Shown: one piece after another, positions 47,313-55,904 of the stretch
Position numbering within the stretch: position 1 is the stretch's first letter
How the letters are laid out: each line of letters begins with the position of its first letter
DNA from: Sporosarcina aquimarina
Lineage (GTDB): Bacteria > Bacillota > Bacilli > Bacillales_A > Planococcaceae
Assembly: GCF_019748715.1 (NCBI RefSeq)
Contig: NZ_JACLBZ010000002.1
Location: 62,001 to 126,000, forward strand
DNA: 64,000 nucleotides
Reading direction: 5' to 3'
The notes under the pieces: model-generated
Databases searched by the model: none
Told to the model about the DNA's origin: nothing
The model's input: the letters and a program-made list of their open reading frames with translations, nothing else
Made by a program: the position numbers and the translations under genes

Positions 47313-48365
47313 TTAAATACTATCGATCATGCGGTAAACAGGAAGTAGGATCGACAAATAGGATAGTAAGATACAAACGGCCAGTATGCCAAATAAGGCT
47401 GGTTGCAAAACAGCAATTCCTTTGTTCATCTTCTCTTCTAACTGTTCGCTTGTATGCTGGCTGTAAATCAGTAACTCCTTCGGTAAATATCCACTGTCTG
47501 CACCATGTTTCGCAAAATCCGCTAAGCTACTGGAGAGACCATCTGTTAACCGAATGGCTTCATGCAATGGTTCCCCGTAGATGACGTGGGCACTCAGCTG
47601 TCCTGATATTGCAGATAAAATAGGATCTTCTTTTTGCTCTACCAAGACATTCAGTGCGCTTTGCAGCGACAAACCGGATTGTAGTAAACTGCCTAGCTCG
47701 TTAGCGAAATCTCTCGTCTTCATCGCACTATAAAAAGGGCCAAGCCCGGGAACACGTAAAAGCTGCTTCAGCATTTGCTCAGCTGTCAGTTTCTTCAACC
47801 AGATTCTCAAGCCCAACATTGCAATACCTGCTGTCGTTATCAGGAGCAAAATTAAATCCGGTATAGAGGAAACCAGTCGAGGTAAATACCGGACCACACC
47901 AGATTCTTGACTAGCACGCATCAAAGTTAATGCTTCAAAGTTCGGCAGGAAAAACTGGCGAAAAGCAACCAACAACGCGAATAAAAGTGAAAATAAAACA
48001 GCGGGATAGGCTAGCAGTTTACGTAGTTGTTTTTGCTTTTCAGCGGTACGGTTGACACGCATTGCCACTTCGTCCAAAGCGCGAACTAAATTTCCATCGA
48101 CTTCTGCAATGACAATCGGCAACATAATACTTTTGCTGAATCCCAAGCTTTTTAATATATAGGAGACACCGAAACCCATTTTTAATTCGGATTCAACTTT
48201 CGCCAATTTCTTTTCGTATTCTTTTGAATGATAAGGCAAGATAAGAATCAGTCCTTCATGAAACGTGTAACCTTCCCGCAGCAAAACAGATAGTCTATGC
48301 AAAAACTCTGCAGGCTTCACCAGCTTTTTCTTAGGCGAACGTCTGCCAAGAAGTTTAGACACCAT
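47313..48365 (-). CDS. comGB: ComGB, competence pilus inner-membrane platform protein
   Basis: 350 residues. GspF/PilC family: two cytoplasmic repeats, each followed by membrane helices (about 120-140, 165-185 and 325-345). Typical RDFANELGSLLQSGLSL and KHGADSGYLPKEL segments. Anchors ComGA and assembles pseudopilins. Overlaps comGA by 11 nt. Confidence 0.92.
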   Translation of the reverse strand: MVSKLLGRRSPKKKLVKPAEFLHRLSVLLREGYTFHEGLILILPYHSKEYEKKLAKVESELKMGFGVSYILKSLGFSKSIMLPIVIAEVDGNLVRALDEVAMRVNRTAEKQKQLRKLLAYPAVLFSLLFALLVAFRQFFLPNFEALTLMRASQESGVVRYLPRLVSSIPDLILLLITTAGIAMLGLRIWLKKLTAEQMLKQLLRVPGLGPFYSAMKTRDFANELGSLLQSGLSLQSALNVLVEQKEDPILSAISGQLSAHVIYGEPLHEAIRLTDGLSSSLADFAKHGADSGYLPKELLIYSQHTSEQLEEKMNKGIAVLQPALFGILAVCILLSYLSILLPVYRMIDSI

Positions 48366-49359
48366 TGTTTAGCACTCTTTCATAGAAAGCTGACTGTATA
48401 TCGATTTTTCGTTCAGATGGCATTGAAAAACGATGTCCTTTCGAGATTGCTTCTGCCGCTTGTTCGATGTATGGGTCTTGCAAAATTTCAAAAATGGCGG
48501 CTGTTTCGCCTGTTTGCTTTGTAATCAAGCGCTGGGCGGAAATCGCGATGAGCGTTTGTCTAAGTTCTTCTAAGTGAACTCCTAGATCAAGCAATCGATA
48601 AAGACAGCCTACCGGATCTTTCGCATGGATCGTACTGAGTACAAGATGCCCTGTCAAAGCAGCTTCTACCGCAATTTTGGCTGTTTCTGCATCCCGTATT
48701 TCACCAATCATGATGACATCAGGCGAATGCCGTAAAATAGCTTTCAATCCGGCAGAATATGTAATGCCGGATCTTTCATTCACTTGGATTTGCAGTAAAT
48801 GGCTGTGCTTATTCTCCACTGGATCCTCTAATGAAATCACATGGCGCTTTAACTCGTTCACACAATGAGCCGTCAGTGAATACAATGTCGTCGTTTTGCC
48901 TGAACCAGTCGGGCCGGTGACAAGAAATAATCCCTGCTTATGAGCAGCAGCTTCTGATAATTGTCTACTCCACTGGGGATTTATACACAAATCTTGAAGG
49001 GGTACAACCTTGTCATGTTTCTGGATACGGATGGCGACACTTTCCCGCAATTGAATAGACGGAATGGTTGATATACGAAAAGAAAAGTTGTAGTCAGAGA
49101 ACGACCGATGAAAGGAGCCACTTTGAGGCCGGCGTTGTTCACTAATATCCAGCGAAGATAAAAACTTATAAAACGAAATCAAACGGCCGCCTAATGTATG
49201 GGGGAATTGGCCAATTTTCGAGAATAATGCATGCTTGCGAATGGTCACATCATAACCTTCAGCGGTCGGCACAAAATGGATATCTGTAGCCTCTAAATGA
49301 ATTGCTTTCTCCAGTAACTGAAAACACGTTTTTTCTATTGGATTCGCTATAATTTCCAT
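48355..49359 (-). CDS. comGA: ComGA, competence pilus assembly ATPase
   Basis: 334 residues. GspE/PilB-type secretion ATPase: Walker A GPTGSGKTTT near residue 150, Asp box ISLEDPVE, Walker B VIMIGEIRDAETA, and His box TGHLVLSTIHAKD. Powers pseudopilus assembly for DNA uptake. First gene of comGA-GG. GGGGAG site before the ATG. Upstream lie a promoter and ComK-like AT boxes. Confidence 0.94.
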   Translation of the reverse strand: MEIIANPIEKTCFQLLEKAIHLEATDIHFVPTAEGYDVTIRKHALFSKIGQFPHTLGGRLISFYKFLSSLDISEQRRPQSGSFHRSFSDYNFSFRISTIPSIQLRESVAIRIQKHDKVVPLQDLCINPQWSRQLSEAAAHKQGLFLVTGPTGSGKTTTLYSLTAHCVNELKRHVISLEDPVENKHSHLLQIQVNERSGITYSAGLKAILRHSPDVIMIGEIRDAETAKIAVEAALTGHLVLSTIHAKDPVGCLYRLLDLGVHLEELRQTLIAISAQRLITKQTGETAAIFEILQDPYIEQAAEAISKGHRFSMPSERKIDIQSAFYERVLNNGV

Positions 49360-49410
49360 AATTCTCCCCTTTCTCCGTATGATGAAAGACCACTTTTCAT
49401 CTTACGCAGG

Positions 49411-49439
49411 AGTATACATTGGAAATGAATTGTTGGAAA
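49411..49439 (-). promoter_or_regulatory. Possible comG promoter
   Basis: TTTCCA, 17-nt spacer, TATACT on the minus strand, about 50 nt upstream of comGA. The weak -35 box fits an activator-dependent promoter. Confidence 0.45.
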
Positions 49440-49486
49440 ATTGTATTCATTTAAGATAATTTAATTATCATCGTGAATAAGAGGAC

Positions 49487-49531
49487 AAAATGTATTTTTA
49501 GAACTCAAAATCACAGAGAAAATGAATTTTC
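49487..49531 (-). promoter_or_regulatory. Possible ComK box pair upstream of comG
   Basis: A perfect AT box AAAA-N5-TTTT (49487-49499) and a one-mismatch box (AAAA-N5-TTTC, 49519-49531) lie 32 bp apart centre to centre, upstream of the -35 box. ComK binds paired AT boxes at such integral-turn spacing. The region is A+T-rich, so chance matches are possible. Confidence 0.45.
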
Positions 49532-49631
49532 ATATTATTTTTATTGGATTGTTCTGCTATACTGAGGATAGCTAATGTCTAAGTCACCGAAACAAGTACA
49601 CTTTTTTGTCACAATGTGAAATTGATTGGAG

Positions 49632-49661
49632 TTTACTTTTAGGCTGACGTTCTATTATAAT
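49632..49661 (+). promoter_or_regulatory. Sigma-A promoter of yqgY
   Basis: TTTACT, 18-nt spacer, perfect TATAAT, 42 nt before the ATG. Confidence 0.55.
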
Positions 49662-49703
49662 GGATAAGAGCTTATTGTATTGTTGTGAAGGAGGGACGCG
49701 TAG

Positions 49704-49946
49704 ATGGATAATATGTTCAAACTTTGCGGATTCTGGACAGGTATTTTTGCGGTCATGTTCTATGTTGGACACATGATTCCTGCTTCTTTACTGCTAGTCG
49801 CAAGCACTATCTTCTTCGTACTACTTGGATACTTGAAACTTTCAGAGCGTATGTACATGTACTTATTCGGAGCATACTTAATGATCTTCATGGTTGGTTT
49901 CAGTTACTATTCCATATTTATTCATGTACCAGGTGGAGGACACTAA
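49704..49946 (+). CDS. yqgY: DUF2626 small membrane protein (YqgY-like)
   Basis: 80 residues with two or three hydrophobic helices and conserved-looking starts (MDNMFKLCGFWTGIFAVMFY) and end (HVPGGGH). Located between comG and the MBL hydrolase as B. subtilis yqgY. Function unknown. AAGGAGGG site and a clear promoter upstream. Confidence 0.85.
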   Translation: MDNMFKLCGFWTGIFAVMFYVGHMIPASLLLVASTIFFVLLGYLKLSERMYMYLFGAYLMIFMVGFSYYSIFIHVPGGGH

Positions 49947-49955
49947 TCCGTACAT

Positions 49956-49991
49956 ACAAAAAACAGCCTCATCACGAGAGCTGTTTTTTGT
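49956..49991. terminator. Terminator between yqgY and the MBL hydrolase gene
   Basis: 12-bp stem ACAAAAAACAGC/GCTGTTTTTTGT plus an inner CTC/GAG pair, between convergent genes. Confidence 0.85.
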
Positions 49992-49997
49992 TTTGCT

Positions 49998-50633
49998 TTA
50001 AAATCCATGCAGGAACGGATTCTGATCTTGTTCGATCCCAGGTGTCGTCGCCGGGCCGTGTCCCGGATAAATCATCAATTCTTCATCTAATGATAATAAT
50101 TCGTTGTGGATAGAAGACAAAAGCGTTTCTGTATGACCTCCCGGAAGATCGGTACGCCCTATACTACCTCTAAATAGCGTATCCCCCACAATGGCGAATC
50201 CCTCGTCTGCAAAGACATAGGACACGCTCCCAGGCGAATGGCCCGGCGTATGGCGGACCTCCATCGTGAAAGGCCCCACTTGCAGGTTTTTTTCATCCTT
50301 CAATAAAATATCGGCCGGTTTGCAAATCACGTCCGGGAACATCGGATATTTCCCTGATCCGTTCAGCTGCGGGTTGCCTAGCCAATCTTTTTCAGCTTCA
50401 TGCACGTAGACCGGGATATCGTATGCACTTCGAATCGTCTCGATTGCACCAATATGGTCAAAATGTGCATGGGTCAGCATGATCGCGACAGGCTTTAGTG
50501 ATAATTTTTGCAGTTCAGAAAGCAATGCCTCGCCTTCTTCACCCGGATCAAACACCAAACAATTTTTCTCTTCATCTTCAATTACATAACAATTTGTCTG
50601 AATTGGACCTAATGGATGTATATGTATCTTCAA
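49998..50633 (-). CDS. MBL-fold metallo-hydrolase (YqgX-like, glyoxalase II family)
   Basis: 211 residues. Metal-binding THAHFDH near residue 54, HTPGHSPGS near 132, and a final His in GHGPATTP. This is the glyoxalase II-like group; B. subtilis YqgX sits at the same place. Probably hydrolyses a thioester such as S-lactoyl-thiol, but the substrate cannot be read from the sequence. Cytoplasmic, no signal. Confidence 0.9.
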   Translation of the reverse strand: MKIHIHPLGPIQTNCYVIEDEEKNCLVFDPGEEGEALLSELQKLSLKPVAIMLTHAHFDHIGAIETIRSAYDIPVYVHEAEKDWLGNPQLNGSGKYPMFPDVICKPADILLKDEKNLQVGPFTMEVRHTPGHSPGSVSYVFADEGFAIVGDTLFRGSIGRTDLPGGHTETLLSSIHNELLSLDEELMIYPGHGPATTPGIEQDQNPFLHGF

Positions 50634-50702
50634 TTAACTCACCTCTTTTTCTAATATTAATGAAACCTTGCTCATATTTCAAACAATCGTCATTATTTAA
50701 TC

Positions 50703-50731
50703 TCGACAAAACGTTTGTTTAACAGTACAAT
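50703..50731 (+). promoter_or_regulatory. Sigma-A promoter of the DUF2759 gene
   Basis: TCGACA, 17-nt spacer, TACAAT, 60 nt before the start codon. Confidence 0.6.
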
Positions 50732-50791
50732 AGAGGAGGAATATCGCTATACGGCATTCATTTTTTCAATGTTGAAAGGAGTGTCTACTCA

Positions 50792-50974
50792 ATGAACTTA
50801 TTGGTCGTCATTTTTGGATTGATTGCAATCTTAGCAGTCTTTGGAACGGTCCAAGCTTTTAAAGAGCGGAATGTATTAAGTATAATTTTCAATGTGGTAA
50901 CTGTTGTCGTTATCGGAGGCTTTACAATTGCTACCGTTATATATTCAGGATACCCGCCACAGCTACACAAATAA
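50792..50974 (+). CDS. yqgW: DUF2759 small membrane protein (YqgW-like)
   Basis: 60 residues, two membrane helices (about 3-20 and 30-51) with a short charged loop (KERN). Same size and place as B. subtilis yqgW; function unknown. GAAAGGAG site before the ATG. Confidence 0.82.
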   Translation: MNLLVVIFGLIAILAVFGTVQAFKERNVLSIIFNVVTVVVIGGFTIATVIYSGYPPQLHK

Positions 50975-50982
50975 TCAGTTCC

Positions 50983-51026
50983 AAAAAATAAGGACACCTC
51001 TATACTGGAGGATGTCCTTATTTTTT
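50983..51026. terminator. Bidirectional terminator between yqgW and yqgU
   Basis: Stem AAAAAATAAGGACA paired with GTCCTTATTTTTT, with inner CTC/GAG pairs. The yqgU stop codon begins within the distal arm. Confidence 0.9.
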
Positions 51027-52101
51027 ATTCTTCCGTTATTGCTTCTGCTGTTTCAATCACCGGTTCCTCTTCATTGAGTTGCAACCACTGTGTGGTTCCT
51101 CCCGTCTCTAGATCAATCAGTGTATCCATACGGTAGCCTACAAGACACGTTCCGCCGTCTGGTGAACAATTCAGCAGACCGCCTTCCACCTCAGGATCAT
51201 ATCGCTTTATCGCTTCCCCATCTATGACTTGAACCATTGTAGACATACCATCTTGATCATCGGACGAAAGATTAGTTGACATAATAATATTATCGTCATC
51301 TGTGAATTCAACATCCTCCATTGTTTCCGATGGATGTTCAGCCTGCCATGAATGCTTCTCTTCCCCATTTGCATCGAGAACTGTAAAGCGTGTTTGTTCT
51401 TCGTCAGGTATCTCCACAACTAGTTGTTCTGATGAAGCATGAAAGCGATTAACCTCGGTGACTAGCTCACTTCTCTCACTCGTTTGAAGCGATTCCTTTA
51501 CTATAGTAGTGTCTTCTAGGTAAACGAGCTGATCTTCTCCCATCCATTGTGGAAATGGATCAGTCAATTCGATAGGTTCTAAAGATTTTTCACTCATGTC
51601 ATATAGGAAAACCTGATAACTCCAGTCTTCTCGAAAAGCAGAAATCAACAGTTTGGACGCTTCTGCATCGTTCCACTGAATCTCAAGTTCCGACGAATCG
51701 ACAGTTAATTCATCCAGCACTTGGCCTTCTGTATCTATCACAGTCATATTCGCCTCTGTAGAAGTATCTGATGTTTTGACAAGCAGTTGTTTTTTTGATC
51801 GATGTATCAGTACTTCAGAAATTATCGAAGCATCCGTATAGATCGTATGTATTCCTCCCGTCTTTAAGTTGAATACCTGAAGACGGTCTTCTGCATCATG
51901 ATGATCTACATAAGCTATATTCATATCGTCAAGCCAGCCCGCCACAAACCGCAAGTTCTCCTCGGATGTTTTCAATGTTTTAACAGACAATACTTCTTCA
52001 TCAACCACAAGCGGGTTCTTTTCTTCCGTTTTCTCTATTTCATTTTGCTCACAGCCCACCAGAAAAAGAGCTAGTAAGATCATTATGATTGTCTGCTTCA
52101 A
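51025..52101 (-). CDS. yqgU: YqgU-like lipoprotein
   Basis: 358 residues. Signal peptide MKQTIIMILLALFLVGC with the lipobox LVGC, so lipid-anchored outside the membrane. The rest has beta-propeller-like repeats (ELTVDSSELEIQWNDAEASK, HSWQAEHP, GLLNCSPDGGTCLVGYR). Acidic overall. The TTG start is chosen because AAGGGG is eight bases upstream; a longer frame begins at 52119. Position between yqgW and the LtaS gene matches B. subtilis yqgU. Function unknown. Confidence 0.85.
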   Translation of the reverse strand: MKQTIIMILLALFLVGCEQNEIEKTEEKNPLVVDEEVLSVKTLKTSEENLRFVAGWLDDMNIAYVDHHDAEDRLQVFNLKTGGIHTIYTDASIISEVLIHRSKKQLLVKTSDTSTEANMTVIDTEGQVLDELTVDSSELEIQWNDAEASKLLISAFREDWSYQVFLYDMSEKSLEPIELTDPFPQWMGEDQLVYLEDTTIVKESLQTSERSELVTEVNRFHASSEQLVVEIPDEEQTRFTVLDANGEEKHSWQAEHPSETMEDVEFTDDDNIIMSTNLSSDDQDGMSTMVQVIDGEAIKRYDPEVEGGLLNCSPDGGTCLVGYRMDTLIDLETGGTTQWLQLNEEEPVIETAEAITEE

Positions 52102-52144
52102 AACGTTTCCCCTTTTCAAGATGTATTAAATGAAAATGAAAATG

Positions 52145-52178
52145 AAAAAAGCTGCGCGGCATAGGCGACCGCGCAGCT
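52145..52178 (-). terminator. Terminator of the LtaS-type gene
   Basis: 10-bp GC-rich stem AGCTGCGCGG/CCGCGCAGCT with 9-nt loop, then TTTTTT. Confidence 0.92.
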
Positions 52179-52186
52179 CCATCAAC

Positions 52187-54079
52187 TTATTCTCTCTCTT
52201 TCATCTCCGGACTGCCATCTTTCTGATCTTTGAAACGAAGCAAGTCGCCATTGATGACCGTATCTGAGTAATTTAACTCAGTTGTGGCACGCTCTACATA
52301 CGGCTCACATTGCGCTTCATCTGTCGGCTCTCCTGTTTCGATATCATAGCAGACTTCCTGAGTGTAGATGTTTTTATCTGTCACAAATCGGCCATCACGG
52401 AATATGACAAACGGTTCGTGATCTGGTGAAAACACGTCAGATCCAAATTGCATATCTGCTTTCGTGTCGATACCTAATAAGTGAAGAATTGTAGGACGCA
52501 AGTCGAGCTGCCCTGAAAGTTCATCCATTACTTTCCCTTTTCCGTAACCTGGAATGTGAACGAACATAGGAACTTTTTGCAGCTCCGCATTATCGAAAGG
52601 TGTAATTTCTTTATCCATGTACATACCCATCGCTTTGTTATGGTTTTCGGAGATTCCGTAGTGGTCTCCGTACATGATAATAATGGAATTATCATACAAG
52701 CCATTTTCTTTTAAGTCCTCAAAAAACCCTTTCACTGCTTCGTCCATATAACGAACAGTTTGGAAGTACTTATTCAATGTATTGGAATTCGAAGTGTATT
52801 CAGGAATCAACTTATCTTCTTCATCCAAGTCAAACGGGTGGTGGTTCGTCAACGTAATCATTCGTGTAGCAAATGGCTTCTTCATATCTTTCATCAACTC
52901 TACAGATTGATCAAAGAACGGAATATCTTTCATACCCCAGTTAACAGCTTGACCTTCTTCGATTGAGTAGCTCTCCACGTCATAGAACTTTTGAATATCC
53001 ATTGCTTTGTACATGATATCGCGGTTCCAGAAGCTTTTGCTGTTCGCGTGCATAACACTTGTGGAATAACCATTTTCACCCAAGCGATTGGATAGGGAAT
53101 CGTACGTATTGCCGCTGTGTGTGAAGAATACTGCACTTCCGTTACGACCATATAGTGAATTCTCTACGATAAACTCAGAGTCAGATGTTTTACCAAGCCC
53201 TGTTTGGTGGTAGAAGTTATTAAAGTAAAATGTGTCTTTGTCTTTTGTTAATTCGTTTAAGAACGGCGTAATCACGTGGCCGTCCATTTCATTGTTGATC
53301 ACAAAGTTCTGCAAGGACTCCAGTGAAACGATGATAACATTCCGGTCCTTTGCCACGCCGAACATTTCAGGATCCGGCTGCGCGTGATTGGCTTTTACAT
53401 AGTTCTCTATTTCCGTCAACTCAGTTCCATCTGCGAAAGCTCGCTGTGCGTGTGATTTCGATTGGACAAATAGATCATAGAGATGATAATTATACGTCCC
53501 GATGTTTTTCACAAGCAACTCACGGTCAAAGCTTCGAGTCAGAAGTTGTGGACGCTGTGCTTCTGCCATCGCCAAGTTGAACATCAGCAATGTAGCTGCC
53601 GCCGCGAAATAGACTTTACGCCCCACTTTTCGCCCTGTTACTTGAACCGGCTCTTGTGGTATGAAGCGAATTGCCAGCAAGACAATGATGACATCTGTGA
53701 AGAAGAACACATCTAGAAATCTCATGTTCTCTGTAATTGATGAAGTCAAATCTGCAAAGTTATTCGTTTGGAATAGCAATGGCAGTGTAATAAAGTCTGT
53801 GAAAAAGCGATAGAACACAGCGTTACTGAACATAATAATCGATGTCAGCAAACTAACTGTTACTATATATCGATTTCTTGTCTTAGTTTTTTTGATAAAC
53901 AAGGCGATTCCGTACACAAACAACAGGAATGTTAGTGGATTAATAAATAATATAAACTGTTGCATCGCATTATCGATCTTCATATTAAAACTGGTGAGAT
54001 ACCCGATATAAGTAGTCAACCAAGTTGCAATCACGGCGATAATGAGTACGGAATGCTTTGGCCATTCGAATTTTCTCAT
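52187..54079 (-). CDS. Lipoteichoic acid synthase, LtaS family (YqgS-like)
   Basis: 630 residues. Five N-terminal membrane helices (about 10-175), then an extracellular alkaline-phosphatase-like domain. Catalytic Thr298 in GLGKTSDSE and metal ligand Glu254 in VSLES align with the known LtaS sites (Thr300 and Glu255 in S. aureus). GDHYGISENHN supplies further Mn ligands. Polymerises glycerol phosphate from phosphatidylglycerol onto a glycolipid. The position matches the B. subtilis paralogue yqgS; whether this is the main LTA synthase here is unknown. Confidence 0.93.
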   Translation of the reverse strand: MRKFEWPKHSVLIIAVIATWLTTYIGYLTSFNMKIDNAMQQFILFINPLTFLLFVYGIALFIKKTKTRNRYIVTVSLLTSIIMFSNAVFYRFFTDFITLPLLFQTNNFADLTSSITENMRFLDVFFFTDVIIVLLAIRFIPQEPVQVTGRKVGRKVYFAAAATLLMFNLAMAEAQRPQLLTRSFDRELLVKNIGTYNYHLYDLFVQSKSHAQRAFADGTELTEIENYVKANHAQPDPEMFGVAKDRNVIIVSLESLQNFVINNEMDGHVITPFLNELTKDKDTFYFNNFYHQTGLGKTSDSEFIVENSLYGRNGSAVFFTHSGNTYDSLSNRLGENGYSTSVMHANSKSFWNRDIMYKAMDIQKFYDVESYSIEEGQAVNWGMKDIPFFDQSVELMKDMKKPFATRMITLTNHHPFDLDEEDKLIPEYTSNSNTLNKYFQTVRYMDEAVKGFFEDLKENGLYDNSIIIMYGDHYGISENHNKAMGMYMDKEITPFDNAELQKVPMFVHIPGYGKGKVMDELSGQLDLRPTILHLLGIDTKADMQFGSDVFSPDHEPFVIFRDGRFVTDKNIYTQEVCYDIETGEPTDEAQCEPYVERATTELNYSDTVINGDLLRFKDQKDGSPEMKERE

Positions 54080-54121
54080 TCCTTCTCTTCCTTTCATATC
54101 TAATAAAGAGTTGTAGTGTTA

Positions 54122-54150
54122 TTTATCTAAATTCAGCAGAAAACTCCCAC
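54122..54150 (-). repeat. Short repeat motif, copy 2
   Basis: Minus strand GTGGGAGTTTTCTGCTGAAT, 2 nt, AGATAAA: near-identical to the plus strand at 27941-27969. Confidence 0.4.
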
Positions 54151-54187
54151 CTCTATAGGTAATGAAGTGAATGCGATTTTGTTACTG

Positions 54188-54225
54188 TTCAGTGGATGCT
54201 CAAACGCTTGCTGAACTCAGATAAA
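54188..54225 (+). repeat. Short repeat motif, copy 3
   Basis: TTCAGTG, 15-nt spacer, GCTGAAC, 2 nt, AGATAAA. Same ends as copy 1, different spacer. Confidence 0.35.
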
Positions 54226-54384
54226 GCCTTTGGCGCACATTACGGATTTTTTACAGGAGCTTTTCAGGCAAGCTCGAATATAATCCGGTCCCATTTATGC
54301 AAAAGCATAATTGATAGTTGCCTAACAGATAGACGGTTGACTGAAAGAAAAGTTTCAAATACCACCGGGAATGAGTCGATCCTC

Positions 54385-54591
54385 CTATAATTTGTTAGGG
54401 AAACTATCATTTTTTTGTTCTTTTCGCAATACTAAAACAGCTTGCATATATGTTTGCTGATCAATAAATTGATGATCAAATAACTCTTTTATTTCAGACT
54501 CCATTAGTATGCTGTCTTGCTTCTTATTGCCTGTATAGATAATGACTCCGAATCTTTTTAACAATTGGAGGACATCGTAGAAACTATTCAT
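54385..54591 (-). CDS. yqgQ: YqgQ family (DUF910) protein
   Basis: 68 residues. The pattern MNSFYDVLQLLKRFGVIIYTGN then a helical part ending AVLVLRKEQ is the YqgQ family (B. subtilis 71 residues). A small three-helix protein, possibly nucleic-acid binding; function unknown. Overlaps the yqgN end by 8 nt. Confidence 0.9.
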   Translation of the reverse strand: MNSFYDVLQLLKRFGVIIYTGNKKQDSILMESEIKELFDHQFIDQQTYMQAVLVLRKEQKNDSFPNKL

Positions 54592-55168
54592 TCATCTCAC
54601 GAGCTTTCTGACAGTCTATGATACGATCTTCTGTATAAAGATATGATACAGGAAAATCATGCGGCTCCCTAATTACATTATCCAGTATTTGTCGTTCAAA
54701 TGCTAGTGATATCGTTTGAAATGGATATCCTGCCAAATACCGATCGTAATAGCCGCCACCGAAACCAATACGGTAACCTTCCGGTGAATAGACAACACCC
54801 GGTACGATTTGCAAGTCAATCTCTTCAGGAGGGACAGATTCCGTCAGATCGACGCACGGTTCTTTTAAATCCATATAGACGACTTCAGTCTGGTCAAAGG
54901 AGTCGATTAAGCGAAAGTCCATTTCCCTCGTCGAAGAGATGCACTTCGGGATAGCAATTCGTTTCCCGCACTGCCAAGCGAATTCAATCAAATGATGCGT
55001 CGCCACTTCCGGAAATCTAGAAAGCGTGATCCCGATCGTCTTGGCATACTTAAATTCATCCGAAGCAAGAACGCGTTTCTGTATCAGAGCAGATTTCTGT
55101 TCGTGATCAGATGGACTTAATTGATGTAATTGCTTTAAAACCTGTTCGCGAAGTTTTTGCTTTTCCAC
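54584..55168 (-). CDS. 5-formyltetrahydrofolate cyclo-ligase (YqgN-like)
   Basis: 194 residues. The ATP/folate-binding signature IVPGVVYSPEGYRIGFGGGYYDRYLA spans about residues 118-143 and is diagnostic. Recycles 5-formyl-THF to 5,10-methenyl-THF, complementing FolD and GcvT. Followed by yqgQ; the rpmG terminator lies upstream. Confidence 0.92.
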   Translation of the reverse strand: MEKQKLREQVLKQLHQLSPSDHEQKSALIQKRVLASDEFKYAKTIGITLSRFPEVATHHLIEFAWQCGKRIAIPKCISSTREMDFRLIDSFDQTEVVYMDLKEPCVDLTESVPPEEIDLQIVPGVVYSPEGYRIGFGGGYYDRYLAGYPFQTISLAFERQILDNVIREPHDFPVSYLYTEDRIIDCQKAREMNE

Positions 55169-55186
55169 TGCTTTACCTCCCGTAAG

Positions 55187-55217
55187 AAAAAACCAAAACC
55201 GAAGCAGGTTTTGGTTT
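55187..55217 (-). terminator. rpmG terminator
   Basis: 11-bp stem AAACCAAAACC/GGTTTTGGTTT, 6-nt loop, followed by TTTTTT on the minus strand. Confidence 0.85.
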
Positions 55218-55223
55218 CACTAA

Positions 55224-55373
55224 TTATTTCGTTTCACGGTGCAAAGTTTGTTTTTGATCACGTGAGCAATATTTTTTCATTTCAAGACGCTCTGGATTGT
55301 TACGCTTGTTTTTCTTTGAAATATAATTGCGCTCTCCACATTCCGTGCAAGCGAGTGTAATATTTACGCGCAT
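55224..55373 (-). CDS. rpmG: 50S ribosomal protein L33
   Basis: 49 residues, [20 protein letters not shown] at the N terminus. Three Cys are visible: two in CTEC and one in KYC; the fourth Cys of zinc-binding L33 is replaced (CSRDQKQT), so this looks like the partly or fully zinc-free form. ATG preceded by GGGAGGGAC. Own promoter and terminator. Confidence 0.93.
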   Translation of the reverse strand: MRVNITLACTECGERNYISKKNKRNNPERLEMKKYCSRDQKQTLHRETK

Positions 55374-55441
55374 TACTGTCCCTCCCACTCATTAGCGATA
55401 GATATAAGATTAAATATGAGCATGATTTATACGACTTATAA

Positions 55442-55469
55442 ATTATAGCATATTTTCTTTCATTGTACA
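55442..55469 (-). promoter_or_regulatory. Promoter of rpmG
   Basis: TGTACA, 16-nt spacer, perfect TATAAT on the minus strand. Confidence 0.5.
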
Positions 55470-55547
55470 GCAGAAAGATTGAAATTTCATTCGCCGGGTC
55501 GCTATGGTATTATGAAGGAAACTCTAGTTATTTTGGAGGGAAACGAA

Positions 55548-55904
55548 ATGGATATCGCCTTAATTTTACTCATTATCGGGCTGCTGGCTGTCTTGGCTTC
55601 TTTCTTTGTAGGGAACCCCACTCGTACATATGAAGATGAATTGGAAAAGGTTTCCGTCAGTCTTCATCAGGAAACAAGTAATCTAAAGAAAAGGGTGCGG
55701 GTGCTCGAAGATGAGTTGATGGTTGCCCCGCCTATGACAGAAAGTTACACGGCTTCCCCGAAAAAACCTGTTCACGCAATTATCGTCAATCAGATCACTT
55801 CTTTACACAGTCAAGGCTATACAATGTCTGAGATTGCACAAAGAGCTTCCATGCAGGAAGATGAAGTGGCTGCTGTACTCCGTTCAAAAGGAGTGCGCAC
55901 ATGA
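55548..55904 (+). CDS. yqzD: YqzD-like membrane protein with C-terminal helix-turn-helix-like segment
   Basis: 118 residues: N-terminal membrane helix (about 2-20), a coiled coil (about 30-60), then a C-terminal helical segment IAQRASMQEDEVAAVLRSKG that looks like a small helix-turn-helix. B. subtilis yqzD (117 residues) lies in the same place between rpmGA and pbpA. SwrB-like proteins share the architecture. Function unknown. TGGAGGG site before the ATG; overlaps yqzC by 4 nt. Confidence 0.75.
   Translation: MDIALILLIIGLLAVLASFFVGNPTRTYEDELEKVSVSLHQETSNLKKRVRVLEDELMVAPPMTESYTASPKKPVHAIIVNQITSLHSQGYTMSEIAQRASMQEDEVAAVLRSKGVRT

Larger units (their letters stand above)
49360..49703. other. Divergent intergenic region between comGA and yqgY
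   Basis: 344 bases holding the comG promoter and AT boxes on one side and the yqgY promoter on the other. In B. subtilis the mgsR (yqgZ) gene lies here; I see no trace of it. Confidence 0.6.
54080..54384. other. Intergenic region between yqgQ and the LtaS-type gene
   Basis: 305 bases without a supported gene. Contains two copies of the short repeat motif also seen at 27937 (54122-54150 minus, 54188-54225 plus). The LtaS promoter must lie here but was not recognised. Confidence 0.5.

Noticed and set aside
54196-54390. Plus-strand frame of 64 codons between yqgQ and the LtaS gene
   Set aside because: No ribosome site and no domain pattern, and it overlaps the repeat motif and the end of yqgQ.
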